This document shows, piece by piece, positions 11,475 to 19,627 of a stretch of 64,000 nucleotides of DNA. Each line of letters opens with the position of its first letter. Within the stretch, counting starts at the first letter, position 1. The position numbers and the translations under genes were made by a program. Below the pieces are notes generated by a model. That model saw only the letters and a list, made by a program, of their open reading frames with translations. It was not told where the DNA came from and did not search any database. Source of the DNA: Lachnospiraceae bacterium (GTDB taxonomy: Bacteria; Bacillota; Clostridia; Lachnospirales; Lachnospiraceae); the NCBI GenBank assembly GCA_024698705.1, contig JAILQX010000018.1:1-64000 (forward strand), in the 5' to 3' direction.

Positions 11475-11504
11475 TGTGGTACGGGTTATAGGTGCCCTCC
11501 CACG
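11475..11504 (-). promoter_or_regulatory. Putative L1-binding leader element ahead of rplK
   Basis: In the nusG-rplK gap the minus strand reads CGTGGGAGGGCACC, nine bases later CCGTACCAC. This copies the L1-binding site of 23S rRNA (GGTGGGAGG paired with ATACCACC). Outer GTGG/CCAC and inner GGG/CCC pairs can form. L1 autoregulation by such a mimic is established for the rplKA message; its use here is inference from sequence and position. Confidence 0.7.
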
Positions 11505-11544
11505 TTTCCTAAAGGCTTATGCCTAAAGTTCTTGTTTTAATGAA

Positions 11545-12069
11545 TTAGTTGAACTTCCTTACTTCGTCGAAGCTGATCTCAACGGGAGTCTCTCTTTCAA
11601 ATAATTCAACATTGATGGTTGCAGTCTGTTTACCGAAGTCGATACGCTGTACCACTCCGATGGTATCCTTCCATACGCCTGCAACAACAACGATCGTATC
11701 GCCTTCCTCGAAGTCGATGGATACATTTTCCGTTTTGATGCCAAGCGGCTTCATCTCTGCTTCCGAAAGCGGAACGGGTTTGCTTCCCGGTCCTACGAAG
11801 CCCGTAACACCACGGGTATTACGAACGACATACCATGTCTCGTCGTTCATGATCATGTTCACGAGTACATAACCCGGGAACATCTTCTTCTGAACAGTTC
11901 TGCGAGCGCCGTTCTTCATTTCAACCACATCCTGCATTGGTACTCTGACCTCAAGAATGGTATCGTGAAGGTTTCTGTTCTCTATCGTCTTCTCAATATC
12001 TGCTTTAACCTTATTTTCATAACCAGAGTATGTATGTACCACATACCACTTTGCTTCTGAGTCTGCCAT
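11545..12069 (-). CDS. nusG: Transcription elongation/antitermination factor NusG
   Basis: A 174-residue NusG of usual length. The N-terminal NGN domain begins with AKWYVVHTYSGYENKVKADIE and includes FPGYVLVNM. The C-terminal KOW domain begins at EGDTIVVVAGVWKDTIGVVQ. NusG binds RNA polymerase and modulates pausing, Rho and ribosome coupling. It lies 15 bases after secE and upstream of rplKA, the common bacterial order. The start has a GGAGG site. Confidence 0.98.
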   Translation of the reverse strand: MADSEAKWYVVHTYSGYENKVKADIEKTIENRNLHDTILEVRVPMQDVVEMKNGARRTVQKKMFPGYVLVNMIMNDETWYVVRNTRGVTGFVGPGSKPVPLSEAEMKPLGIKTENVSIDFEEGDTIVVVAGVWKDTIGVVQRIDFGKQTATINVELFERETPVEISFDEVRKFN

Positions 12070-12084
12070 ACAGTTCTTCTCCTC

Positions 12085-12279
12085 CTACTTCGCCAAGAAG
12101 CTTACACCATACTTAACCAAAGCATCAACAGCGCTGATGATGATACCTACCACTACTGATGTACAGATTACTGCTACAGACTGTTTTACTATGACTCCTA
12201 CTTCGGGCCATGTTATTTTATTGAATTCCGCTTTTACACCTTCCCAAAAGCTGGGCTTGTTTTCCGGCTTGTCAGACAT
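12085..12279 (-). CDS. secE: Preprotein translocase subunit SecE
   Basis: A 64-residue SecE of the short Gram-positive type, part of the SecYEG channel. The amphipathic region WEGVKAEFNKITWPE is the family signature and is followed by a single transmembrane helix (about residues 32-55). An AAAGGAG site precedes the start. It lies between rpmG and nusG, the standard order. Confidence 0.97.
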   Translation of the reverse strand: MSDKPENKPSFWEGVKAEFNKITWPEVGVIVKQSVAVICTSVVVGIIISAVDALVKYGVSFLAK

Positions 12280-12307
12280 ACGCAGCTCCTTTCAACAACA
12301 GTTAATC

Positions 12308-12457
12308 CTACTTTGTCTCCTTATGAAGAGTATGTGTCTTGCAGAATCTGCAATACTTCTTTGTCTCCATACGATCGGGATGTGTCTTTTTATCCTTTGT
12401 TGTGTTATAGTTACGTCTCTTGCATTCTGTACATGCCAATGTAATCTTTGTACGCAT
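12308..12457 (-). CDS. rpmG: 50S ribosomal protein L33
   Basis: A 49-residue L33 with the zinc-binding form: CxEC at about residues 9-12 and CRFC at about 36-39. It starts [18 protein letters not shown] and ends [16 protein letters not shown] lies just upstream of the ATG at 12457. It is the first gene of the rpmG-secE-nusG-rplK-rplA operon, 28 bases ahead of secE, with a good promoter upstream. Confidence 0.96.
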   Translation of the reverse strand: MRTKITLACTECKRRNYNTTKDKKTHPDRMETKKYCRFCKTHTLHKETK

Positions 12458-12523
12458 TTATCTCACCTCCGAATGCGGTATTTTTCTAGCACAAAAAAAA
12501 GACCTAAGTCTCTTTGCTCACCT

Positions 12524-12553
12524 AATATATCACATGCATTCAATATTAGTCAA
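12524..12553 (-). promoter_or_regulatory. Promoter of the rpmG-secE-nusG-rplKA operon
   Basis: On the minus strand, TTGACT (12548-12553) and TATATT (12524-12529) are 18 bases apart, about 65 bases upstream of rpmG. A 10-base direct repeat, CAATATTAGT, occurs at 12541-12550 (overlapping the -35) and at 12573-12582, which could be a protein-binding repeat (inference). Confidence 0.75.
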
Positions 12554-12633
12554 TGTATTTTTGATATTTTTGCAATATTAGTAAAATGTGATCCCAAATC
12601 CCGCTTTCGGATACCGATTTCCGTTTCCGCACA

Positions 12634-12668
12634 TCCAATCGGCGCGGTAAAACCGCGCCGACGGATTG
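12634..12668 (-). terminator. Strong GC-rich hairpin after the FliD-like gene
   Basis: CGGCGCGG (12640-12647) pairs with CCGCGCCG (12653-12660) across a 5-base loop, and the stem extends through CAATC/GATTG with a small bulge. It lies 6 bases past the stop codon of the FliD-like gene. There is no T run, so it may be a Rho-independent terminator of reduced strength or an mRNA-stabilising end. Confidence 0.5.
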
Positions 12669-12674
12669 ACAATC

Positions 12675-13985
12675 TCAACAATAGGAATTAAATAGTAGTC
12701 CGGAATATGCGCTTGCCGTATACGGACTTGTAAAGTTTTTACCCGGATTCTTGTAGGCCACAACCTTCTTGTTGATATATGCCACAGGATCCAGTGAAAT
12801 ATCATTGCTCTTTTTAAGTATAGAAGAAGTAAAGCTGTTCAGCGCATCAACCGATTCGGGATCCGCGCTTTCATTGATAGCCTTAGTAAGTGAATCCACA
12901 TCCATATCCAGTGTTCCGCCCTCTGAGATCGATATACCGACCTTCGCCATCTCATTGGAGTACGGCTTAATGATGTTGTTCATCTCCATGAACAGCGTCT
13001 CATTTTTATTGAGCCCGGATGAATATGCATTCATTGACTTTATAAAGTTATTGTAACTGCCGACAAGATTGGAGATGTTCTCCACAACAGCCTCCGTATC
13101 GGGTTTTACACCGACCCTGGTCGTTACACCCTCCGCAGGAGATATCCCGTTCAATGTGATCCTGTACTTCTTATTCATAAGAAATACATTCGAACTTGAT
13201 TCCGTTTCCTGCCCGTTGACTACAATCTCCGCACTCGTTGCCTCCCTGGCCACGTAATCTATTCCGAGATACGGTACCGATCCGAATACCTTCCGATCTT
13301 TACTGTCTGTGATCGTAAATGCACCTGCTACCTCGTCGGCCGAACTGCCCTTCTGGGAGGATTCGATCCGCAATGCGGTATATCCGTTCTCATCCTCCTC
13401 TACGGAAGACGAAAGCCTTATGCCCGCATTGTTGATGAGTCTTGAGAGCTTGTTCTGTATATCAAAATTGGTCTCTTCTTCTTTAATTGTGTACTGGAAT
13501 TCATATGCCTGGCTTCCTACCACCACATCAAATGCATATTTGCCGGTTGAGATATCCCTCTCTTCCTTCGGCAGGTACAATCCCAGATTTACCTGCGGTG
13601 TTGCGAGGGATCTGACCTCAATCTCATATTGTTCCTCCGCATCGGTCTCATCATTATTGCCGATATACTCGGCCGTGGCAATGCTTTCATCAGTGCTGTA
13701 TGCGATCCTTCCGTTAAGTTTCGCATTCTGGACATCGCCGATCACAGACACAATATTATTGTGAAGAACACGTGATCCTTCCTTAAGCCCTATTATAAAT
13801 TCTCTTGATTCAGCGGAATTATCGATCTTATAGAGGGGAGCGTCGCGATTGACCTTGAGCATTGAATTGTAGACATTCTTCAGCTCAGAACGCTTGTGTG
13901 CATCAAAACGGCTGTTGCTTTTCTGCGGCGCATATGTTGTCAGATATTGATTATAGACACTGCTTAAAACTGCGTTGTTCGCCAT
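12675..13985 (-). CDS. FliD-like flagellar cap/hook-associated protein, orphan
   Basis: A 436-residue protein. The middle and C-terminal parts resemble FliD: a region like the FliD C-terminal domain at about 270-420, with NLVGSYNNFIKSMNAYS and helices flanking GISISEGGTLDMDVDSL, and a family-typical ending YSGLLFNSYC. FliD caps the flagellar filament and promotes flagellin assembly. The N-terminus is atypical, with a Tyr/Asn/Ser-rich start and no signal peptide. No flagellin, FliS or other flagellar gene is near, so it may be an orphan of a distant flagellar system or a FliD-derived surface protein. GGAGG precedes the ATG. Confidence 0.75.
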   Translation of the reverse strand: MANNAVLSSVYNQYLTTYAPQKSNSRFDAHKRSELKNVYNSMLKVNRDAPLYKIDNSAESREFIIGLKEGSRVLHNNIVSVIGDVQNAKLNGRIAYSTDESIATAEYIGNNDETDAEEQYEIEVRSLATPQVNLGLYLPKEERDISTGKYAFDVVVGSQAYEFQYTIKEEETNFDIQNKLSRLINNAGIRLSSSVEEDENGYTALRIESSQKGSSADEVAGAFTITDSKDRKVFGSVPYLGIDYVAREATSAEIVVNGQETESSSNVFLMNKKYRITLNGISPAEGVTTRVGVKPDTEAVVENISNLVGSYNNFIKSMNAYSSGLNKNETLFMEMNNIIKPYSNEMAKVGISISEGGTLDMDVDSLTKAINESADPESVDALNSFTSSILKKSNDISLDPVAYINKKVVAYKNPGKNFTSPYTASAYSGLLFNSYC

Positions 13986-14007
13986 ACCAAGCCCCTCCTT
14001 TCTTCCG

Positions 14008-14036
14008 TGTTAAGAGTGATAACAATCCTTTGTCAA
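14008..14036 (-). promoter_or_regulatory. Weak promoter candidate ahead of the FliD-like gene
   Basis: On the minus strand TTGACA (14031-14036) lies 17 bases upstream of TTAACA (14008-14013). The -35 is perfect but the -10 is poor. I see no clear flagellar-sigma (sigma-28) promoter. The rest of the 14037-14171 gap is very A+T-rich with no gene. Confidence 0.3.
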
Positions 14037-14171
14037 GCCGGTATTTGCTTATTTTTGAGTATAGTATTCCTTATAATTGATAATATTACATATCTAACAT
14101 AACATATCGCAAGTCAAAATACAAGAACTTTTTGAATTTTTTTAATGAAAAATTTTCATCCGTAATGAAAA

Positions 14172-14206
14172 CATAAAAATTCCCCCGCACCAAACCGGTA
14201 CAGGGG
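14172..14206 (-). terminator. Intrinsic terminator after pilT
   Basis: A 10-bp stem with two G-U pairs (GGTACAGGGG 14197-14206 with CCCCCGCACC 14182-14191), a 5-base loop and, on the minus strand, AATTTTTATG after the stem. It lies 15 bases after the pilT stop codon. Confidence 0.85.
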
Positions 14207-14221
14207 ATGATATAAATTATC

Positions 14222-15253
14222 TTATACAAGGAATCTCTTTGCGTAATTCGCGTCTGCTTCACCGAACTGTACAAGTCTTTGTACGTCACTCTGCATGCTG
14301 TGCATACCCTGCTGGAAGCCCGACTGGATATCGTTATTGATCATGAAGGCCTTGTTCTCACGAATGTGGTTTGCAACCGCATTGTTGTTGATCATGATCT
14401 CGGTTGCGGGAACACGCCCCATTCCGTCGGCTGCGGGAAGAAGGTGCTGTGTGACCGTTCCTCTTAAAACGTTGGCAAGCTGGATACGTATCCTGTTCTG
14501 TGCATCAACGGGACAACCGTCTATGATACGTTCAACCGTCTGCGCCGCAGATGATGTATGAAGTGTTGCAAGTACCAGGTGTCCTGTCTCGGCTGCGGTA
14601 ATGGCTGCGTTGATCGTTTCAAAGTCACGCATTTCTCCAACGAGGATGATATCGGGGTCTTCACGAAGTGCGCTTCTTAAAGCACTTGCAAAATCCGTTA
14701 CGTCCTTTCCTACCTCTCTCTGGTGGATCATGGCTTTCTTGTGTTCATATATATATTCGATAGGATCTTCGATGGTGATGATATGATTTGATCTTGTCGC
14801 ATTGATATGCTCAACCATTGAAGCAAGTGTCGTTGACTTACCGCTACCCGTAGGACCTGTTACAAGTACAAGACCGTTATACTCATCAGCAAGCTTTAAG
14901 ATAGTATCGGGAAGTCCGAGTTCTTCTATGGAAGGTATCTTGTTGCTCAGCAAACGGATGCTTGCCGCAAGGTGATTACGCTGATGGTAGATATTGGCTC
15001 TTATACGTGTTCCGTCTTCCATCATGAAGCCCATATCCAGATCCAGACCCTTAAGGACATGCTCCTTCTGATCCTCCGAAAGCATAGAAAGGATGAGCGC
15101 TTCCGATTCATTCAATGTCGGAATAAAATCATCTTCTCCGTTCAATATATAGAGGACGCCGTATCTACGAACAGCCAAAGCCGTTCCCGAAGTTATGTGC
15201 AGATCCGAACAATCCTTTTTTCTGGCCATGGTTAACAAATCATTAATTTCCAT
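14222..15253 (-). CDS. pilT: Type IV pilus retraction ATPase PilT-like
   Basis: A 343-residue secretion/pilus ATPase of the PilT group. It has the N-terminal PAS-like domain, Walker A GPTGSGKSTT (about residues 122-131), the Asp box ITIEDPIEYIYEHKK, Walker B DIILVGEMRD, and His-box LATLHTSSAAQTVERIIDGCP. The ATG at 15253 has AGGA at suitable spacing; an upstream extension to 15289 lacks support. No other pilus gene lies in the window, so the rest of the system must be elsewhere, or the ATPase serves another machine. A terminator follows. Confidence 0.92.
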   Translation of the reverse strand: MEINDLLTMARKKDCSDLHITSGTALAVRRYGVLYILNGEDDFIPTLNESEALILSMLSEDQKEHVLKGLDLDMGFMMEDGTRIRANIYHQRNHLAASIRLLSNKIPSIEELGLPDTILKLADEYNGLVLVTGPTGSGKSTTLASMVEHINATRSNHIITIEDPIEYIYEHKKAMIHQREVGKDVTDFASALRSALREDPDIILVGEMRDFETINAAITAAETGHLVLATLHTSSAAQTVERIIDGCPVDAQNRIRIQLANVLRGTVTQHLLPAADGMGRVPATEIMINNNAVANHIRENKAFMINNDIQSGFQQGMHSMQSDVQRLVQFGEADANYAKRFLV

Positions 15254-15348
15254 CTTTTTTCCTTTCTTCCTATGTACAACATTGTGCATCCCTTATTTTA
15301 CAATAAGTTTTATATTTATAAAAGTTTTTTTTGAACATCCGTACCGGC

Positions 15349-17547
15349 TTATCTTACGGATTCCGTAACGATATAAGGATAAGTCTCAAATACAACGACA
15401 CTTCTCGGCATGAGCGTGAAACTTCCGTCCACCGGAACTATGTCCTGAACGACGCTTTCTTCCCTGTAGGTATCGATGACCATATAAAACCTCCTGCCCT
15501 CCGGTGCCTTTGGCAATGTTATAGTCTGCGGTTCCCAGAAAGCATTGATAGCCATATATACGAGTTCATCCTCGCCTTTATGATTCCTGCCCGCATAAAG
15601 GATACCTACATAATGCCTGTTCGCATTGTAATCCGGATTGAACGGTTGCAGACCGTGATGGCTGATGAAAGGATATCCGAGAGAACATTTTTCCGTATCT
15701 TTTCTGACAATACCGTGATTCTTCCTGAACCAGATCATGTACTGGAAAAATGAGAACAGCTTCCTGTTCTTCTCAAGCAGCGTCCAATCCAACCACGAGG
15801 TTATATCATCATGGCAATAGGCATTGTTATTGCCAAACTGTGTATTGCCGAATTCGTCACCCGCAAGGAACATCGGTATGCCTCTGCTTAACATGAGTAC
15901 AACACAGGCGTTCTTGACAAGCCTTTCTCTTAGATCGTTGATTTCCTTTATATCCGTCTCGCCTTCATAACCGCAGTTCCATGAATAATTGTCATTTGCC
16001 CCGTCAGTATTGTTCCAACCGTTTGACTCATTGTGCTTATGGTTGTAGGTGTACAGATCGTGAAGCGTAAATCCGTCATGACAGGTTATGAAATTGACCG
16101 ATGCATAGCAGCCTCTGTCCTCGGGATTATATATATCCGGCGAACCGCTTATACGATTCGCGGCAACCTGTGACTTGAAATCATCGCCCTTCAAAAAGCT
16201 CCGTATGTCATCGCGGTATTTGCCGTTCCACTCTACCCATCTGTTCCAGCTTGGGAAAGTACCGACCTGATACATGCCGCCGGCATCCCATGCCTCTGCG
16301 ATCAGCTTGACATTTCCGAGTATCGGATCAAATGCGAGACTTTCAAGTAGCGGAGGCGAGCTCATCGGCGATCCGTCCTCGGCTCGCCCCAGGATCGATG
16401 CAAGATCGAACCTGAAACCGTCTATCCTGTATGCTATTACCCAGTATCTCAGGCAGTCTATGATCATCTGTCTGACTATCGGGTGGTTGCAGTTAAGCGT
16501 ATTGCCGCATCCGGAGAAATTATAATAATATCCTTCCGGTGTCAGCATATAATAGATATTGTTGTCTATTCCCTTAAAGGAGAATATCGGCCCCTGCTCA
16601 TTGCCTTCGGCCGTATGGTTAAATACAACATCCAGATAAACCTCTATGCCGCATTCATTTAGCATTTTTATTACACGCTTGAGTTCGTTGCCTTCTTTGT
16701 TGTACTCGGGCTGCGAACAATAAGCCGTATTGGGCGAAAAATAACTTACCGTGTTGTATCCCCAGTAATCTATGAGTGCATGTCCGTTGTATTCCCTGTA
16801 ATCATGCATCTCGTCAAACTCAAATATCGGCATGAGTTCAACCGCCGTAACTCCGAGTTCCTTGAGATACGGAACCTTTTCACGGATACCGTCAAAGGTA
16901 CCCGGCCACTTTACGCCGGAACTTTTATCCATCGTAAAGCCTCTGACATGAAGCTCGTATATGATGAGATCTTCCATGGGTGTCAGCGGCTGCATACAGT
17001 CGCCCCAGTCGAAATCGTCTTTTACGACCCTTGCTCTGTAGCCCGAATAATCCACCTCATCAACGCCAAATTCCCTAAGTCCCGCCACTGCTTTGGCATA
17101 GGGATCGAGAAGTATGTTGTTTCTGTTGAAAAGCTGCCCTTTCTTCGGATCGTAGGGACCGTCCATACGATAGGCATATTCAAGGAAATCGATCGAAACT
17201 CCGAATACGATCATCGAGTAGCAGTTTCCTATCTTGTAATGCTTGGGGAAAGGAAGGACCGCAAAGGGCTCTGTCTCTCTTCTGTTAAAAAGCAGGAGTT
17301 CGCAGTAGGTTGCCTGATTTGAATGTATCGTGAAATTCACTCCTCCGGGAATGGGAGTCGCTCCGTTGATCTCATAGAATCCCGGTCTGACATCAAATCC
17401 GTCAATATTATCCATGGGGATCAGGTTTATATGCTGGTCTCTGGCACTGCTTTTCTCTCCTTGCCCGACTTTGATGTACTCTTTCTCAACATCATCCGTC
17501 ATTTCGTCAATCGTTTGACTGTTGCCTTTCGGCTTAATCTGTGACAT
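15349..17547 (-). CDS. glgX: Glycogen debranching enzyme / isoamylase-type GH13 protein (GlgX-like)
   Basis: A 732-residue GH13 enzyme cleaving alpha-1,6 branches. A CBM48-like N-terminal domain (about 60-160: GATPIPGGVNFTIHSNQA) precedes the TIM barrel, whose conserved regions are DVVFNHTAEG (region I), IDGFRFDLASILGR (II, nucleophile Asp), LIAEAWDAGG (III, acid Glu) and FITCHDGFTLHDL (IV). The ATG at 17547 has GAGGAG at 4 bases. It lies 8 bases after glf, the end of a surface-polysaccharide operon, which is unusual: the substrate could be glycogen or the surface glycan itself (inference). Confidence 0.88.
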   Translation of the reverse strand: MSQIKPKGNSQTIDEMTDDVEKEYIKVGQGEKSSARDQHINLIPMDNIDGFDVRPGFYEINGATPIPGGVNFTIHSNQATYCELLLFNRRETEPFAVLPFPKHYKIGNCYSMIVFGVSIDFLEYAYRMDGPYDPKKGQLFNRNNILLDPYAKAVAGLREFGVDEVDYSGYRARVVKDDFDWGDCMQPLTPMEDLIIYELHVRGFTMDKSSGVKWPGTFDGIREKVPYLKELGVTAVELMPIFEFDEMHDYREYNGHALIDYWGYNTVSYFSPNTAYCSQPEYNKEGNELKRVIKMLNECGIEVYLDVVFNHTAEGNEQGPIFSFKGIDNNIYYMLTPEGYYYNFSGCGNTLNCNHPIVRQMIIDCLRYWVIAYRIDGFRFDLASILGRAEDGSPMSSPPLLESLAFDPILGNVKLIAEAWDAGGMYQVGTFPSWNRWVEWNGKYRDDIRSFLKGDDFKSQVAANRISGSPDIYNPEDRGCYASVNFITCHDGFTLHDLYTYNHKHNESNGWNNTDGANDNYSWNCGYEGETDIKEINDLRERLVKNACVVLMLSRGIPMFLAGDEFGNTQFGNNNAYCHDDITSWLDWTLLEKNRKLFSFFQYMIWFRKNHGIVRKDTEKCSLGYPFISHHGLQPFNPDYNANRHYVGILYAGRNHKGEDELVYMAINAFWEPQTITLPKAPEGRRFYMVIDTYREESVVQDIVPVDGSFTLMPRSVVVFETYPYIVTESVR

Positions 17548-17555
17548 GTTGCTCC

Positions 17556-18671
17556 TCACTTAAGATCCTCTGCCATATCCAATGCTGCCTCAATAATCTT
17601 ATCCATATCGTAATATCTGTATGCACCCAGCCTTCCGCCGAACAGCACGTTGTCACATTGCTCCGCCATCTGTCTGTACCTTGCATAGAGACTGTTATTC
17701 TTTTCATCGTTGATGGGATAGTAGGGTTCGTCCCCCACCTTCCATTCCATTGGGTATTCTCTTGTTATGACCGTATCCGGTCCAAGATCTCTTCCTCCGA
17801 CTTTCGAAAAATGCTTATGCTCGATGATCCTGGTATAAGGTATCTCGCGTTCCGTAAAGTTAACGACTGCATTTCCCTGATAATCGGTCACATTTTCAAG
17901 CACTTCATGCTCAAACTCAAGCGTCCTGTATTCCAGATGTCCGAGCTTAAAGTCAAAATACTCATCGATCGCACCGGTATAAAGGAGTTTATCCCATGTA
18001 TCACCTGATCCGCTCATTTGCTTATAGTCGATGCCTGTCCTGACTTCCACACCTTCCAAAAGCTTTTCAACGATACTTGTATATCCGTCTACGGGAATAC
18101 CCTGATATCTGTCATTAAAATAATTATTGTCATAAACGAACCTGAGCGGAAGCCTCTTTATGATATCCGCAGGAAGATCCTTACAGTCCCTTCCCCATTG
18201 CTTTTCCGTGTATCCTTTGATCAGTTTTTCATAAACATCCCTGCCAACCATGGACAGCACGTGTTCCTCAAGGTTTGCCGCCTGTCCGTCTGCACTCTTC
18301 GCGGGAACGATCTGCTCTTTTATCTTTGCCCTCGCTTCGTCGGGTGTCTTTACGTTCCATAATTTCGAGAAGGTGTTCATATTGAAGGGCAGATTATACA
18401 GTTCGTCATGATATAGTGCGATCGGTGAGTTCACAAAATTATTGAATTCCGTAAAGCGGTTTATATAACGCCACACGCGTTCATTTCCCGTATGGAATAT
18501 ATGGGCTCCGTACATGTGAACATCTATACCGGCGATATTTTTTGTGTAAATATTACCCGCTATGTGATCACGTCTGTCTATCACCAGACACTTTTTATCA
18601 TTTTCCTTCATCTCATGGGCAAATACCGCACCGAACAGTCCCGCACCCACTATCAGATAATCATAATGCAT
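17556..18671 (-). CDS. glf: UDP-galactopyranose mutase
   Basis: A 371-residue flavoenzyme converting UDP-galactopyranose to UDP-galactofuranose. The FAD-binding N-terminus is YDYLIVGAGLFGAVFAHEM, followed by the family signature MYGAHIFHT and EKQWGR near residue 160-170. The ATG at 18671 gives the usual family start; an upstream ATG at 18704 would overlap the preceding gene by 17 bases. It indicates Galf in the surface glycan. It is tightly spaced with the GT11 gene (16 bases) and the debranching enzyme (8 bases). Confidence 0.96.
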   Translation of the reverse strand: MHYDYLIVGAGLFGAVFAHEMKENDKKCLVIDRRDHIAGNIYTKNIAGIDVHMYGAHIFHTGNERVWRYINRFTEFNNFVNSPIALYHDELYNLPFNMNTFSKLWNVKTPDEARAKIKEQIVPAKSADGQAANLEEHVLSMVGRDVYEKLIKGYTEKQWGRDCKDLPADIIKRLPLRFVYDNNYFNDRYQGIPVDGYTSIVEKLLEGVEVRTGIDYKQMSGSGDTWDKLLYTGAIDEYFDFKLGHLEYRTLEFEHEVLENVTDYQGNAVVNFTEREIPYTRIIEHKHFSKVGGRDLGPDTVITREYPMEWKVGDEPYYPINDEKNNSLYARYRQMAEQCDNVLFGGRLGAYRYYDMDKIIEAALDMAEDLK

Positions 18672-18687
18672 ATCGTCCACCAGCGCT

Positions 18688-19584
18688 TTAGCGTCCCCAT
18701 TCATCCGTCCAAGGATTCATATACCTTTCAAGTCTTGTATCCATAAGTCCCGCAAGAAATGAAAACGCACTGTTTGCCATGATTATGACCTTACACATGC
18801 TCATGAGCTGCAGATCCACATAGCTTTCCTCATTCATATTTCCGGAAATATAAACTATCTTAGGTGCAAAATTCAAGCCCAGTTCAAATGCGTGCTGGTT
18901 GCACCAGAACAGATCATCCGAAAATACATATACTGTAAAATCTCCGTTATATATCTCAGACAGTTCTTTTACTGCCTTGAAATAATAATCGGTATTTTGC
19001 TGAAGTCCCAGTTTTACGTAATCGCCTCTTCTTATGTGAAGTGCCACCGAGTTTCCCTGCAAAATCTCGTCCATATAGATCTTTGCCTGCTTTGACCTGA
19101 TCTTCGGAAATGCAAGTTCTTTAAGCATGATATCGCGATATGTATCAAACCAGTTCTTGTCTATCCAGCAGCCGTGATAATATACATTTTCCGCTTCTAT
19201 TGAAGGGATCTCAGGATAGAAACCGTTTTCGGGAAGCATACGGTAAACATCCCCGTCGAACGGATTTTCCGTTTTATATGTATCATCGTCGGCATACATG
19301 ATGATGGGCATGCCGCCATCCTTAAATATCTGAGGTACGCTCATTCCTGCACGTTTCTTTTCTATGAGCGATCCCCATTCCTCTTTGCTCAGGGTCCGGC
19401 TGAGCAGCTTAGGCTTTACTCCGAATACGTTTTCCAGTTCATAGCCGTTATACTTGTCCTTTATAAAAAATTCCGAATCATCCAGACACCAGTCATCTTC
19501 CGGATTCGTCAACTGCCCGAATCTCATGAATACATACTGAAATACCTGACTGGCAAGTCCCCCACTTAACCTCTGTATCCTCAT
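18688..19584 (-). CDS. GT11 family alpha-1,2-fucosyltransferase-like protein
   Basis: A 298-residue glycosyltransferase of the GT11 type. The N-terminal GGLASQVFQYVF is the family signature (GGLGNQLFQY in others), and HIRRGDYVK (about residues 165-173) is the conserved GDP-fucose-binding motif. A later NSAFSFLAGLMD region matches the third conserved block. The substrate is likely GDP-fucose, but no GDP-fucose synthesis genes are in the window. The ATG at 19584 has GGAGGAAG upstream. Part of the ugd-GT11-glf group. Confidence 0.88.
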   Translation of the reverse strand: MRIQRLSGGLASQVFQYVFMRFGQLTNPEDDWCLDDSEFFIKDKYNGYELENVFGVKPKLLSRTLSKEEWGSLIEKKRAGMSVPQIFKDGGMPIIMYADDDTYKTENPFDGDVYRMLPENGFYPEIPSIEAENVYYHGCWIDKNWFDTYRDIMLKELAFPKIRSKQAKIYMDEILQGNSVALHIRRGDYVKLGLQQNTDYYFKAVKELSEIYNGDFTVYVFSDDLFWCNQHAFELGLNFAPKIVYISGNMNEESYVDLQLMSMCKVIIMANSAFSFLAGLMDTRLERYMNPWTDEWGR

Positions 19585-19627
19585 AAACTTCCTCCATATT
19601 TCCTTCGAACCGATCATCACAGTCCGG

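Noticed and set aside
15325-15361. Terminator after the debranching enzyme
   Set aside because: A 7-bp hairpin (ATCCGTA/TACGGAT) exists but is followed by A, not T, on the minus strand.
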